A stretch of DNA of 64,000 bases from CAXTSE01 sp964246985 (GCA_964246985.1 CAXTSE010000001.1:259209-323208); one strand, 5' to 3'. Positions 1-8,534 are shown, counted from the stretch's first letter. The notes: generated by a model from the sequence alone, not told the origin. Numbers and translations are program-made.

Positions 1-1836
1 TCCGAACGTAACGGTCAGCGATTTGCCTACTACCAGCGCCGTACTCGAGGTCTTGACCACTGTTGGCGCCGTTGGGCTGGTCGTCACACTTCGGAAGTAG
101 CAATCTCCTGATGCGGGGCTCACCCCTCCAACGCCGTCGTTGGTAGTGGCATGCCATTTGAACACACCACCGGCAACGAACGTGTTCGCTGCGACGGAGA
201 CGCTGGATGCACCGGATCCGGTTCGCGAACTTGCTGGCGCGGAACTGTACGCAGTGGGCGACACGCCGTCGATGTTGAACGTGGTTGACAGGTTCTGACC
301 GGCGTCCGCGTCGCTGACGTTCGCCTGGAAGGTCACGGGCTGCGTTCCATCGAGCGGAGTCGGGTTGGAAGCGTCGGTCGAGCAATTGCGTACTGGGCTG
401 GTGTAGGTCAGACCAGAGGGCGTGGCCGGCACGCTGTTGTACGTGACGGTCAGAGTCGCACCCTGAGCCCACTTCTTCCAGCCGGCGTTGTCGCCTTCGT
501 TGTTGGCGCGGAGCGCGAGCGTGGTTTGGCTGGCGCCGGCTGCGGCCGCTTGCTGAGCCCCAATGAGTGCGTTGAAGCCAACGGCGCTGCCGCAGCTACC
601 TGGGGTTGCAGACCCGATTGCCTGTACGTAAACGCTTCCAGTCTGATTCCAAGTGCCACCGACCGGCGCGGCCGAGGTTGTCCACAGGTCGGCCTGCCGC
701 GCAACCGCGCAGTTATACGCACCAGATAGAACGACCGAGAATTGTGCGGCGGAAACCTGCTTGCCAGCAATGCCCGCTGTGTTCATCGCCCAAAACGCGC
801 GAGCGAGATGATTGCGGCTATCTGAGTTGGAGGCGCAGGTGGAGTTGCAGTACCCCATGCGCTGCACGCCGCCGGCTTGATTGCCGTTAAGGTAGGACTG
901 AGTCGGGTAAGCCTGGTCCACGTACCAGAAACTGTTCTGATTGCCGCTCCAGTCAGGGTCAATGAATACCGGGTATTTCACCGCACGGGAGCCCAATGCG
1001 TCTTTGACACGTAGAGTCACAGCGGCAGTCGAAATGTCCTGTTCGACTGGTGTGGGCATAATGCGCCCAGCCGGCCCGGCCGCGTCAGACCCGCCAGTCG
1101 AGTCCCACCAAGTCGGCGCGGATGCCGTGAGGCCGCCGCTACCGGGTGCCGAGATTCGCGCGTTGCCTGACACGTCGGCGGAGACGTCACCGCCCGAGAC
1201 CCCGAACCGGACGGCGGCCAAGAGAGGGTTGGTTGCAGCCGCGGCGGTTTTGACGACGAGCACCTCAGACATCCCGGTCGCGGTCGCGGTCGCTCTCAGG
1301 TCTACGCCTGGTAGGACTTCGCGGTAGGTGACTACGGCGCCCTCGACAATTGGGGCGGGCAGCGCGCCGAACGGTGACGCTTCCTCGATCCAGTGGCCGC
1401 CAGAATCCCGGATACGTGCGAGCGGGCCTCGCCCGCCTGCGGAAAACTCCACGGGAATCGCGGCGACACGCGGGCGATAAGTAGCACCGTCAGCCGACTT
1501 CGCGAGAGCGAGATCGATCGCCTTCCACTCACCGTCGACGTTGGCCCGCTGCGGCAGCGCGGAACTCACGAACTGCATTGCGCCGTCAGGAAGCGCCCGA
1601 GTAAGCGTCGACTCCGTGGTGAGCGAATTGACTAGAACCGAGTGGCCAAAACGCGCCGCGATCTCGCGCGCAGTTGCCTCATCCGCGGCGGCCGGTGAGT
1701 CGACCACTACGTCGGACGCTGCCTGGTTGGCCACCACAGCGGCCGGGCCCGCCATTGCCGGCGCCGCAACTGCTGTGGACGCGAGCACTACAACGACCAA
1801 AATGAGCGCTCCAAAGGGAGCGAAGTGACCTCGCAC
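1..1836 (-). CDS. Secreted DNRLRE/RHS-like repeat protein, N-terminal part
   Basis: The frame is open for 612 codons from a GTG at 1836 to the left edge, with no stop, so the C-terminus is outside the window. A GAGG ribosome-binding site lies 8 nt before the GTG. The first 30 residues form a signal peptide with the hydrophobic run ILVVVVLAS and a likely cleavage after AMA. The next part contains the phrase VTYREVLPGVDL and then YPVFIDPDW, typical of the N-terminal halves of secreted RHS/WapA-like and LamG/DNRLRE proteins of actinobacteria. A Cys-containing DNRLRE-like beta domain follows (around residues 320-470), then Fn3/Big-like segments. Many family members are over 1000 residues and end in a variable toxin or binding domain; whether this one does cannot be seen. 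Surface or secreted location is inferred from the signal peptide. Confidence 0.75.
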   Translation of the reverse strand, partial: MRGHFAPFGALILVVVVLASTAVAAPAMAGPAAVVANQAASDVVVDSPAAADEATAREIAARFGHSVLVNSLTTESTLTRALPDGAMQFVSSALPQRANVDGEWKAIDLALAKSADGATYRPRVAAIPVEFSAGGRGPLARIRDSGGHWIEEASPFGALPAPIVEGAVVTYREVLPGVDLRATATATGMSEVLVVKTAAAATNPLLAAVRFGVSGGDVSADVSGNARISAPGSGGLTASAPTWWDSTGGSDAAGPAGRIMPTPVEQDISTAAVTLRVKDALGSRAVKYPVFIDPDWSGNQNSFWYVDQAYPTQSYLNGNQAGGVQRMGYCNSTCASNSDSRNHLARAFWAMNTAGIAGKQVSAAQFSVVLSGAYNCAVARQADLWTTSAAPVGGTWNQTGSVYVQAIGSATPGSCGSAVGFNALIGAQQAAAAGASQTTLALRANNEGDNAGWKKWAQGATLTVTYNSVPATPSGLTYTSPVRNCSTDASNPTPLDGTQPVTFQANVSDADAGQNLSTTFNIDGVSPTAYSSAPASSRTGSGASSVSVAANTFVAGGVFKWHATTNDGVGGVSPASGDCYFRSVTTSPTAPTVVKTSSTALVVGKSLTVTFG

Positions 1837-2389
1837 GACCGTGACCTCGTTCTATCGAGGTGACAAGTCGTCACCAATAGTCGTGAGGTTATTTAGGCAC
1901 GAGAGATGCTCGCAAGTCAGCATTTTAGAGGACAACGCTTATGGAACCAGAGGCTGCTTTACGGGAAGAACCCAGGTACTACGTGTAATCGATTTTGCGG
2001 TACACCAGGCTGTTCGCGTCAGCGTCCCCGCTTGCGGCGGGTGCGTGGCCGCCGTCGCCTCATGGTCAGTGCGATGGAAACGAAAGACGCAACTCGAGCA
2101 GCATCTTCATAGGAACCCGCCGTCACCCGGTCGTTCCGGAGGTGTGGCGAGCTGATGATGAATTTGCTGATTCGGGATAGAGGCCAGGCCCCCTGAGAGT
2201 CATATTGGGGGACAGCCGTCCAGCCCAGCTCCGGCTCCTCCCTTCGTGTTTTGCGGTCTGAAGTTGAGGCACCCGTCTCGCCGGCCGCTTACAGACGCTG
2301 TCGATCCGACTGCGGTCAGTGGTCGTGCGCCGACCGCCGGATCGATCACGCTGAGCGCGCAGCGCATCATTCGGTGCCTCGGCGAAGGG
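1837..2389. other. Intergenic region without a recognised gene
   Basis: This 550-base stretch separates the secreted protein from the island operon. Short open frames exist on both strands, but none has a good ribosome-binding site, plausible composition or a recognisable motif. A C5/G5 pair around 2188-2212 could form a weak hairpin downstream of the Mrr-like gene. I see no tRNA or att-like repeat that would mark the island border. Confidence 0.4.
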
Positions 2390-3088
2390 TCAGCTGGAAC
2401 TGACGACGCGGTCGAGCCTCGCCTCGAGATCGTCGAGGACGAACTCAAGCCAATCGACCGCCTCCGATAGATTGCTGATCGAGCGGTCGTGGTAATACCG
2501 ATAAATGCTCCCCCTGGTGCCGTTCGGGGGAAACTCAGCCGCGAGGGCGCTGAGCAGGACCTCGGAAGCTATGTCCAAGATAACGCCGCCGCTGTACCCA
2601 ATGGAGTAGACGGCCGGTCGAAGCTGTTCGGCCTCACGCACGGCTTTGGGTATGGCCCAGTACCGCCGATGTAGTAGGGCGAGCCGGAGCGGCATCTGAG
2701 CGGCACGCGCTTGATCTAAATGGCGAGCCGCGTTGACCTGTAGCTCCGAGAATGTAGTGAGCGTGACATTGCTGTTCACGGCGGCCTCGTAGGCTCCCCT
2801 CTGGAACGCGCTTTCCGAAACGAGAATTCCACGGTCGGCTCCCACATCTTCCACGATGGTCCGCAGGGCCAGCACGTGCAGCTTGCTTATCGAACGATGA
2901 TGGCGCTTGCACTCGACAAGCCACCGCAGCGATAGGCCAGCGTGGGAAAACTCGACAACTACATCGATGTCATGCCTGGTGCGCGCTCCTACAATCTCTA
3001 CGTCGCACGTCGCCGACATACCGAGTGTCTGGAAGAAGTCGCGCACGCTCAGCTGATACGCGTGCCAATCAGTAGGCGCGGGTCTCAT
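2390..3088 (-). CDS. Mrr-like PD-(D/E)XK restriction endonuclease family protein
   Basis: This 232-residue protein carries a PD-(D/E)XK nuclease core in its N-terminal half: the acidic residue in HDIDVVVEF (about residues 39-47) is followed by the strand WLVECKRH, whose Glu-x-Lys pair is the metal and catalytic site of Mrr-type restriction enzymes. A following helix with LRTIVEDVGADRGILVS matches the usual Mrr_cat pattern. The C-terminal half is unrecognised and may be the recognition part. The gene is the last of the minus-strand operon and its start overlaps the end of the DUF7002 gene by 20 nt, suggesting translational coupling. Nuclease action on modified or foreign DNA is inferred from the family; cleavage specificity is unknown. 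Confidence 0.75.
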   Translation of the reverse strand: MRPAPTDWHAYQLSVRDFFQTLGMSATCDVEIVGARTRHDIDVVVEFSHAGLSLRWLVECKRHHRSISKLHVLALRTIVEDVGADRGILVSESAFQRGAYEAAVNSNVTLTTFSELQVNAARHLDQARAAQMPLRLALLHRRYWAIPKAVREAEQLRPAVYSIGYSGGVILDIASEVLLSALAAEFPPNGTRGSIYRYYHDRSISNLSEAVDWLEFVLDDLEARLDRVVSSS

Positions 3089-3734
3089 CGATCAACACAT
3101 CGCCTCGCCACCGTTGGACACTCAGGACATGGGACGCAACATCCGGGACGCCGCCGACGACGCACAACTCCGCGATGGTGTTCTGCAACGTCCGTCCCCT
3201 CCGACGATCGGCAAAGGGGTAGTCCTCAATCGATTCAAAAGTGGAAGCGCCACGAAGGGGAGCATTTGCCTGAATGGTCGCCCCGGAATTGATAGGTGAC
3301 AACTGAATACTCGGCAGGTGTGCTCTGACCAAGGATTCCGTGTCGACCACAATTACATCCTGCTCGAGCGATCGGTAGCGAGTCGCGCCGAGCAACCCTT
3401 GGAGCCGGCTTGGGTGCAACCAGAAGAAGACTCGAGAATTTAGAACTCGAACCCACCCTTCGACGGACATGCCGACAATCCGCGAGGACGCGAACACGGG
3501 CCTGAGTGCTGCCTGATCGCGAACCACTACTGGGCCGAGAATTGGGTGATCGAGGGCGATTGAGCGAGGTCGGTGCGATGTGGCGATCTCTCTAATCTGA
3601 GCGGGCGAGAGACCGGAGGTGTTCGCAATTTGATCTGTCGTCCAGAGACCATTGTCGCGGATCGACGGCCAAGAGCCGGCGGTAGCCATGTGAAAAAGAC
3701 GCGGGTACTGGTCGATTAGCTGTGTGACCTCCAT
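3069..3734 (-). CDS. DUF7002 family protein, possible ADP-ribosyltransferase-like enzyme
   Basis: The 221-residue product begins with LFHMATAGSWPSIRDNGLW, which I recognise as the hallmark of DUF7002 proteins, and later has VFFWLHPSRLQGLLGA, DVIVVDTESLV, LSPINSGAT and a terminal Glu in IAELCVVGG. The order (early His with a following helix and NGL, then a strand-helix with aromatic residues, then a late Glu) resembles the NAD-binding His and catalytic Glu layout of DarT and other ADP-ribosyltransferases. That comparison is my inference; the established name is only the DUF. Start ATG 3732-3734 overlaps the stop of the upstream kinase/PurZ-like gene by one base. A macrodomain lies two genes upstream in the same operon, which is the expected partner for an ADP-ribosylating toxin. 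Confidence 0.7.
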   Translation of the reverse strand: MEVTQLIDQYPRLFHMATAGSWPSIRDNGLWTTDQIANTSGLSPAQIREIATSHRPRSIALDHPILGPVVVRDQAALRPVFASSRIVGMSVEGWVRVLNSRVFFWLHPSRLQGLLGATRYRSLEQDVIVVDTESLVRAHLPSIQLSPINSGATIQANAPLRGASTFESIEDYPFADRRRGRTLQNTIAELCVVGGVPDVASHVLSVQRWRGDVLIDETRAY

Positions 3735-5380
3735 TAGCGGGCCCTCCTGTCAATGAGGCTTCTTAGGTCGAAACCAGTGCCGATAAGTGTGACCGGCACG
3801 CCGGCCACACGCTCAATCTCTTCGACAAAGTCGATGGTGCTCGGAGTCAGCTGGTCGTAGCGTCTCGCATTTTTGTTGGAGGCTGCGATGTAGTCGGCGA
3901 ACGTTAGAGCAATCTCAGTCGCCCCGTTCAGTTCCGCGGCGCGAGCCAGCATGCTCCAATCAAACTCCCCGACACGTCGCTGGGTGCCGCTCACTGAGCC
4001 CTTTTCTGTGGAGAGCAAATCTGCCTCAACATTCCCGGACCGGTCTGCGACTTCCGCCCAGGACAGCTCCCAGGACATTCCTCCGGAATCGCCCTCGACC
4101 GGGCTTCCGACGCGAATGGGATACGTTCGGACAACCATGATGACGCGTCGGACCCGGTGGATTCCGATGCCCGCTTCTGCGAGGCAACCGTTCGTTGTTG
4201 TGTCCCGGCTCGTCACGAACGGATACTGCCCGTGATACAGGCTGAGTGCGGTCCCTTGTGTCCCCTCCAACAACACACGTCGATCCTCCGCGAAGGCCTG
4301 CTCCAAAATCTCCTCACTTACACAGATGAACGGCTGAAGTTCAAGTACGTCCTTCGCGAAGCGAACCGGCGTCGGGTCCACCCGACCCATAATGCGACGC
4401 GCAGCTGCCGCTCCACCGCCCTTGCCGGTGGAGCCGATCGACCGACTCATATCCCCCTCGGCGGCTTTGTCCTCATCTTCGATGATCAAAGCTTGTGGAT
4501 CGATGAACAACCGACCCACCTCAACTTCACAGTCGCTGATCTCTCCTAAAAGCACATCGAGATCCAGCGTGGCCCCAGGCCCAATCACGAGGGTCGCTGT
4601 TGCATTTGCCAACGTACCGCTTGGCAGTAGGCGGTGTGTGTACGGAGGGTCGGTCGGCACCTTGTGGCCCGCATTTGGTCCACCGACCCGCATGAGGACG
4701 TCGTAGTCATTGGCGATGTGGAAAGCGATGTTGCCTTTGCCTTCGCTGCCGTACTGACCGCCGATCAGGACGTCGACGACACGGTTGCCTCGCGAGGGCA
4801 TCACACGCAGAGCGGCAGCGGCCCTCGCCAAGACGTCATGGCGGGTGTTGCGCTCGGTGTCGATCGAGACGTCCGCCTGATCCTTGAGCTGCCCGATCGC
4901 CGCTTCCGTAGGGTTCTCTGCGACCTCGCCGTACGTGTTCATCTCGGTTATGGGACTTTCGGCCCTGCGTGATTCGTACCGTTCCGAAAGAACGTCGGTC
5001 GGGGCGTCCAGGTTGATGTGAACTACCTGCATAGGAAAGGCCGACCGCAGGAACTCGATCTGCTCGTGACGACGGATGGAGTCGACGACAATGCGATCTC
5101 CACGCAGCTCGCCGTCCGCCAGCCATTGACCGATGCCCTGAGCCACCCACTCTCCACCGGTGGAACGGTCGAGCTCATCTCCGTACTCCTGCAGAGCCCG
5201 CCGATCGAGATTGAGTGCTACGCCTCTCTGTGTTGCGATCTCGCGCAAGAGTTCTTGCGTGCGGACATGCTCAAACCCGTAACGCTCAGCGAGAGAGTTG
5301 GCCAGTGTGCTCTTTCCCGAGCCAACTGGCCCGCTGATGACGACGACGCGGCGATTGGTCGACTCAGCACGACTCATCAA
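3734..5380 (-). CDS. P-loop nucleotide kinase fused to PurZ-like adenylosuccinate synthetase
   Basis: The 548-residue protein has two domains. Residues 1-195 are a P-loop NMP/dNMP-kinase-like domain with Walker A GPVGSGKS at 17-24 and a VVHINLDAP strand. Residues 201-548 are an adenylosuccinate-synthetase fold: GGQYGSEGKG (207-216), VGGPNAGH with the catalytic His at 239, a GSTGKGGG loop, EGTQGTALSLYHGQYPFVT, and a C-terminal LIGTGFDLRS base-binding loop. In PurA the first motif is GDEGKG; here the catalytic Asp is Ser212. The synthetase part is about 350 residues, close to phage PurZ and shorter than the roughly 430 of PurA. Product and substrate are inferred: it may join Asp to a (d)GMP-like nucleotide and the kinase domain may phosphorylate the product. 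Its start overlaps the macrodomain gene by 4 nt (ATGA). Confidence 0.8.
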   Translation of the reverse strand: MMSRAESTNRRVVVISGPVGSGKSTLANSLAERYGFEHVRTQELLREIATQRGVALNLDRRALQEYGDELDRSTGGEWVAQGIGQWLADGELRGDRIVVDSIRRHEQIEFLRSAFPMQVVHINLDAPTDVLSERYESRRAESPITEMNTYGEVAENPTEAAIGQLKDQADVSIDTERNTRHDVLARAAAALRVMPSRGNRVVDVLIGGQYGSEGKGNIAFHIANDYDVLMRVGGPNAGHKVPTDPPYTHRLLPSGTLANATATLVIGPGATLDLDVLLGEISDCEVEVGRLFIDPQALIIEDEDKAAEGDMSRSIGSTGKGGGAAAARRIMGRVDPTPVRFAKDVLELQPFICVSEEILEQAFAEDRRVLLEGTQGTALSLYHGQYPFVTSRDTTTNGCLAEAGIGIHRVRRVIMVVRTYPIRVGSPVEGDSGGMSWELSWAEVADRSGNVEADLLSTEKGSVSGTQRRVGEFDWSMLARAAELNGATEIALTFADYIAASNKNARRYDQLTPSTIDFVEEIERVAGVPVTLIGTGFDLRSLIDRRAR

Positions 5381-6735
5381 CGGGACGGCCTCTCGTGAGG
5401 TTTCGTATGTACCACTACTCGGATTCCCCTCGCGGCAAGGTGTTCGTCAAGGAGAGCTTCGATGCGATCCCAGCGGCCCGCGGCTTGCCCTGCTCCTAGG
5501 CGGGGAACGTGGACCGTGGCGCTCGTTCGTTCCGCCTCGGCCCTAACGGCGTCGAGCCCTCGAGCGAGGGCGTCGTACCGCAACTGGCCTTTGCTTCCGT
5601 AGCCCTCTTGAGCGACGACAGTCGCGATGGCCACACTGCGATCGCTCGCGGTTCGACCGACAAGATGCACGTTCCCGAGGTCGAGGTGCGCCGGATCGCT
5701 AAGCGTCCACATTCGATATGACTGAGCAAGGTCAGGGAATCGAGATGCAAGTCGCGCGCCGACGCCCATTCGACTCCAGGCCCTCACCGAGTCCGAAGAC
5801 ACGTGCATGAAGATGACGTTGGCGTCATCGGTTTCCAGGAGATCGGCGACCACGTGTTCGACAAGAGGGTGCGCTCTCGACAGCTCGGGCTCGACCAGCG
5901 CCAGCACCCGCGACCCGCGGCGACCAGCATATGGGGGAGCGCCCACCGCTTGCGCGCGGAACCGATGGCCCCCAACGGCGAGCGGTCCCCGCGCAGTTTG
6001 CCCTACCGCTACTACGGCGGCCAGCGCCTGGGCGTTTTGGACAGTCGACCCGTGGGCCAGCCCGCGCAAGGGGTCGCCGACTGCTACTGAGCTCGCGAAG
6101 TGCGCGTAGTCGACGCGAACTGATGTCGAACTGATTCGACTCGCTGCAACCAACGCTATTGGCCGCGACGCGAGCGTCACGAAACGACGAAGCATCGCCT
6201 CAGTCGAGACGTCCCATTTCCTGCGTTGCTCCATCAGGAAGTCGATGTCGGTGTCTGAGTTAGTCAGACCAGCCATGCCTTCGGCTGGAACAAGAAGATC
6301 CGACGCGATCAAATTGCAGAGCAGCTCCAACTCCCAATCGTCGTCGGATCCGGCGGCGACGGCACCCAACGGCGTCCTCTGACGCAACTTCTCTCGTACA
6401 TCAGGGAACTGTGCGTGCGCTAATTCGTGGGCGATGTTGAACCGCAACCGCCCACGCGGGCGGGAGGGGTTGTAGCTAATAGCGAGGGGGCTGTCGCTTG
6501 TACTGTCGACCACCTCGATCTGAGCGTCGCCAACATCATTTGCAGCTCGCAGAACGATGGCTTCAGATCTAACGAGACCGAGCACGTCGACCGGTGGACC
6601 GCCCAGTCCTAGCGATTCCGCCCGTGCCCGCAAGGCGTCGGCGGTCCGAGAAGCGACGATTAGGGGATCTTCGCCTTGGGCCCAAGCGATCACCGAGGGG
6701 TTCGTCCAAGCTTCAAGACCGCTCTCGGTACTCAC
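5377..6735 (-). CDS. ImmA/IrrE metallopeptidase fused to a macrodomain
   Basis: Residues 90-200 of this 452-residue protein are an ImmA/IrrE (M78) zinc peptidase domain with HELAH at 103-107 and a downstream LLVPAEGM segment. Residues 304-452 read as a macrodomain: the VIFMHVSSDS strand, GVGARLASRFPDL in place of the usual ADP-ribose loop, AQEGYG, the helix YDALARGLDAV, VHVPRLGAGQAAGRWDRI, and the last strand IRVVVHTKP. This order matches DarG/TARG1-like macrodomains, which remove or bind ADP-ribose. The fusion suggests a protein that senses or reverses ADP-ribosylation and uses proteolysis for control. It is co-transcribed with the DUF7002 protein and overlaps the kinase/PurZ-like gene by 4 nt. 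The central segment (200-300) is unrecognised. Confidence 0.7.
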   Translation of the reverse strand: MSTESGLEAWTNPSVIAWAQGEDPLIVASRTADALRARAESLGLGGPPVDVLGLVRSEAIVLRAANDVGDAQIEVVDSTSDSPLAISYNPSRPRGRLRFNIAHELAHAQFPDVREKLRQRTPLGAVAAGSDDDWELELLCNLIASDLLVPAEGMAGLTNSDTDIDFLMEQRRKWDVSTEAMLRRFVTLASRPIALVAASRISSTSVRVDYAHFASSVAVGDPLRGLAHGSTVQNAQALAAVVAVGQTARGPLAVGGHRFRAQAVGAPPYAGRRGSRVLALVEPELSRAHPLVEHVVADLLETDDANVIFMHVSSDSVRAWSRMGVGARLASRFPDLAQSYRMWTLSDPAHLDLGNVHLVGRTASDRSVAIATVVAQEGYGSKGQLRYDALARGLDAVRAEAERTSATVHVPRLGAGQAAGRWDRIEALLDEHLAARGIRVVVHTKPHERPSR

Positions 6736-6744
6736 CCGATCAGG

Positions 6745-7395
6745 CTAGGGCAGGTCAAACAGAAACGGAGGTTGATCGAGAAGAACCCGCGCAATGTTCG
6801 GGGCCGAGAACCCGATTGGCTTCAGCACCTTGCCGTCAGCGCGCAAGACCGGTCGTCCATCTGACCCCACCTTGCTCATGTTCGACCGATGCACTTCGCG
6901 TATGACGGCATCAAGGTCGATCCCATAAGTTAGCGCGGTTCCGTAGACCACGTAAACGATGTCCCCAAGTGCATCAGCTAGCGCAACCGTGTCCATGTCC
7001 CCGGATGCTTTTACAAACTCCTCAAACTCCTCACGAAGGAGCTCAACCCTGAGTTCTGCAAGAGAAGGGTCGATCCGGGTCTGCGGCCGGTCAGCTACCG
7101 GGAGCTCGAAAGTCAGATGGAACTCAGCGACAGCCGCTAAGGCGTCGCTCGCGTTGGACCGACCAAGATGAAGGGTGGGTCGGCGTACCACTTTAACCGG
7201 AACCGGCTGCAACCCAAGAGCGAACTCGGGCGTGTAAGTCGCCCCGCCGAGTACCTCAAGTTGATCCCTCATTCGCCTAATCAAATCACAGTCGACTCGT
7301 CTTCTCAGTTGCCACTTGAGTGCGGTCGCCAACCGGGCTGCTTGACAGTTGTCCTCGACAGCACGGGTCGCACGCACCCACAGGATCTCAGGCAT
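6745..7395 (-). CDS. MazG-like nucleotide pyrophosphohydrolase
   Basis: The C-terminal two thirds of this 216-residue protein are an all-alpha NTP pyrophosphohydrolase of the MazG/HisE superfamily: EFHLTFELPV, the metal-binding helix with EEFEE at 122-126, ADALGD with Asp141 and Asp145, VVYGTALTYGIDLDAV, and the conserved HRSNMSK loop. Family members hydrolyse (d)NTPs or related nucleotides to monophosphates and pyrophosphate. The first 85 residues are not recognised. The gene lies 9 nt upstream of the ImmA-macrodomain gene and in the same operon as a PurZ-like enzyme. In Z-genome phage S-2L a MazG-like enzyme (MazZ) makes dGMP for PurZ, so a supply role here is a reasonable inference, not shown. 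Confidence 0.85.
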   Translation of the reverse strand: MPEILWVRATRAVEDNCQAARLATALKWQLRRRVDCDLIRRMRDQLEVLGGATYTPEFALGLQPVPVKVVRRPTLHLGRSNASDALAAVAEFHLTFELPVADRPQTRIDPSLAELRVELLREEFEEFVKASGDMDTVALADALGDIVYVVYGTALTYGIDLDAVIREVHRSNMSKVGSDGRPVLRADGKVLKPIGFSAPNIARVLLDQPPFLFDLP

Positions 7396-7425
7396 ACGCC
7401 AGCACCAATCGGTGACGATGCGTGT

Positions 7426-8532
7426 CTAGCCCCAACGCGCGGGAGTTCGGGAAACGACGACCTCGAACGTAGCTCGAGGCAGGCCGGCCGCATCGACGAA
7501 GTAGTCGCCAGGGACGCCTGCGCTCTCAAGTAGCTCGACAGCACGAGGCAGTAGCGATGGCATTTCGAGGACCTTGATGTGGCCAGGCTCGGCTCGCCGC
7601 CACCCCTTCTGTGAGAGCGAAATCATCGCGTTTCGGTAAGACACATCACTCATTACTCCAAGCGTGCGCCCTCGGTACAGAAGAGACGCGATACTGACTC
7701 CCCAGTGCTCCTTGAGCGCTGCCAATTTGCTCCAACCTGTCCGCGTCGTCGAGGTCGGTAGGTGAGGTCGAATCTCTTCCGCCGGCATCAGGAACTCGGC
7801 CGCAAATCGGCTGGCCTGGTCCTCGACAGTTCGGCCCCCAGGTTCGGAGTCCAGATGCATCGTCAAGTGGCCGAACTCGTGAGCGACATCGAACCGCTGA
7901 CGGTAGTAGTCGTCCTTTTCAGGATTCAGCACGATGACGGCCCGTCCACTGCCTTCAAACGAGAATGCGTCGATCGAAGCCGTTTGCGGCGGACTGAAAA
8001 CGACCAGGACTCCAATCTGTTCCATCAGCCTTACGAGGTGTGGCACTGGACCGGGGGCGAGACCGAGTCGTTCGCGGGCGTATCGCGCGGCGTCTTCTGC
8101 TGCGCCCGGAGTTGCGACGAAACCGTCTACGGGTTTGTGAGGTACGAGCGATGGCGGAAACTCGAGCGTCCGCTCAAACATCGCCGCTATATCCGACGCG
8201 AGCCGACCGAAGGCGGCGGCTTGATCTTGTGCGCGTTGGGTCGTCGATCGCAGAGAACGGAAGTGGGGAGCATTCAGCAGCGGCTTTGAGCTGGCGCCCC
8301 CGAAGGAAAAGAACTGGACCCCCACCCCGAGTGCTAACGCGAGACGAGACAGGGCCGCTGCAGTCGGCTGCTGGTTGCCCGATTCCCAAGCCGAAACTGT
8401 GGCGGGCTTCATGCCGATGCGCTGCGCCAATTCGCCCTTCCGCAGTCCCGCGAGCTGTCGGGCGATGGTGAGCTTGCTCGAGTCGAAGATGATCGAGACG
8501 TCCCGCTCCTCGCCAGTTCCTCCAAAGTCCAT
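7426..8532 (-). CDS. XRE-family regulator with ImmA/IrrE peptidase domain
   Basis: The 368-residue protein starts with a helix-turn-helix of the HTH_3 type (residues 21-75, with LAQRIGMKPATVSAWESG) and continues with an ImmA/IrrE zinc-peptidase domain containing HEFGH at 208-212 and the usual AAEFLMPAEEI helix. Proteins of this architecture regulate toxin-antitoxin modules, phage and integrative elements, sometimes by cleaving repressors. It is separated by 2 nt from the upstream unknown gene and 30 nt from the downstream MazG-like gene, so it probably controls the island operon from within. It is the second M78 protein in the operon, which is unusual. Confidence 0.88.
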   Translation of the reverse strand: MDFGGTGEERDVSIIFDSSKLTIARQLAGLRKGELAQRIGMKPATVSAWESGNQQPTAAALSRLALALGVGVQFFSFGGASSKPLLNAPHFRSLRSTTQRAQDQAAAFGRLASDIAAMFERTLEFPPSLVPHKPVDGFVATPGAAEDAARYARERLGLAPGPVPHLVRLMEQIGVLVVFSPPQTASIDAFSFEGSGRAVIVLNPEKDDYYRQRFDVAHEFGHLTMHLDSEPGGRTVEDQASRFAAEFLMPAEEIRPHLPTSTTRTGWSKLAALKEHWGVSIASLLYRGRTLGVMSDVSYRNAMISLSQKGWRRAEPGHIKVLEMPSLLPRAVELLESAGVPGDYFVDAAGLPRATFEVVVSRTPARWG

Positions 8533-8534
8533 CG

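Noticed and set aside
3734..5380. Housekeeping adenylosuccinate synthetase (purA)
   Set aside because: The kinase fusion, the Ser in place of the catalytic Asp, the short synthetase domain and the island operon context all argue against the housekeeping enzyme.
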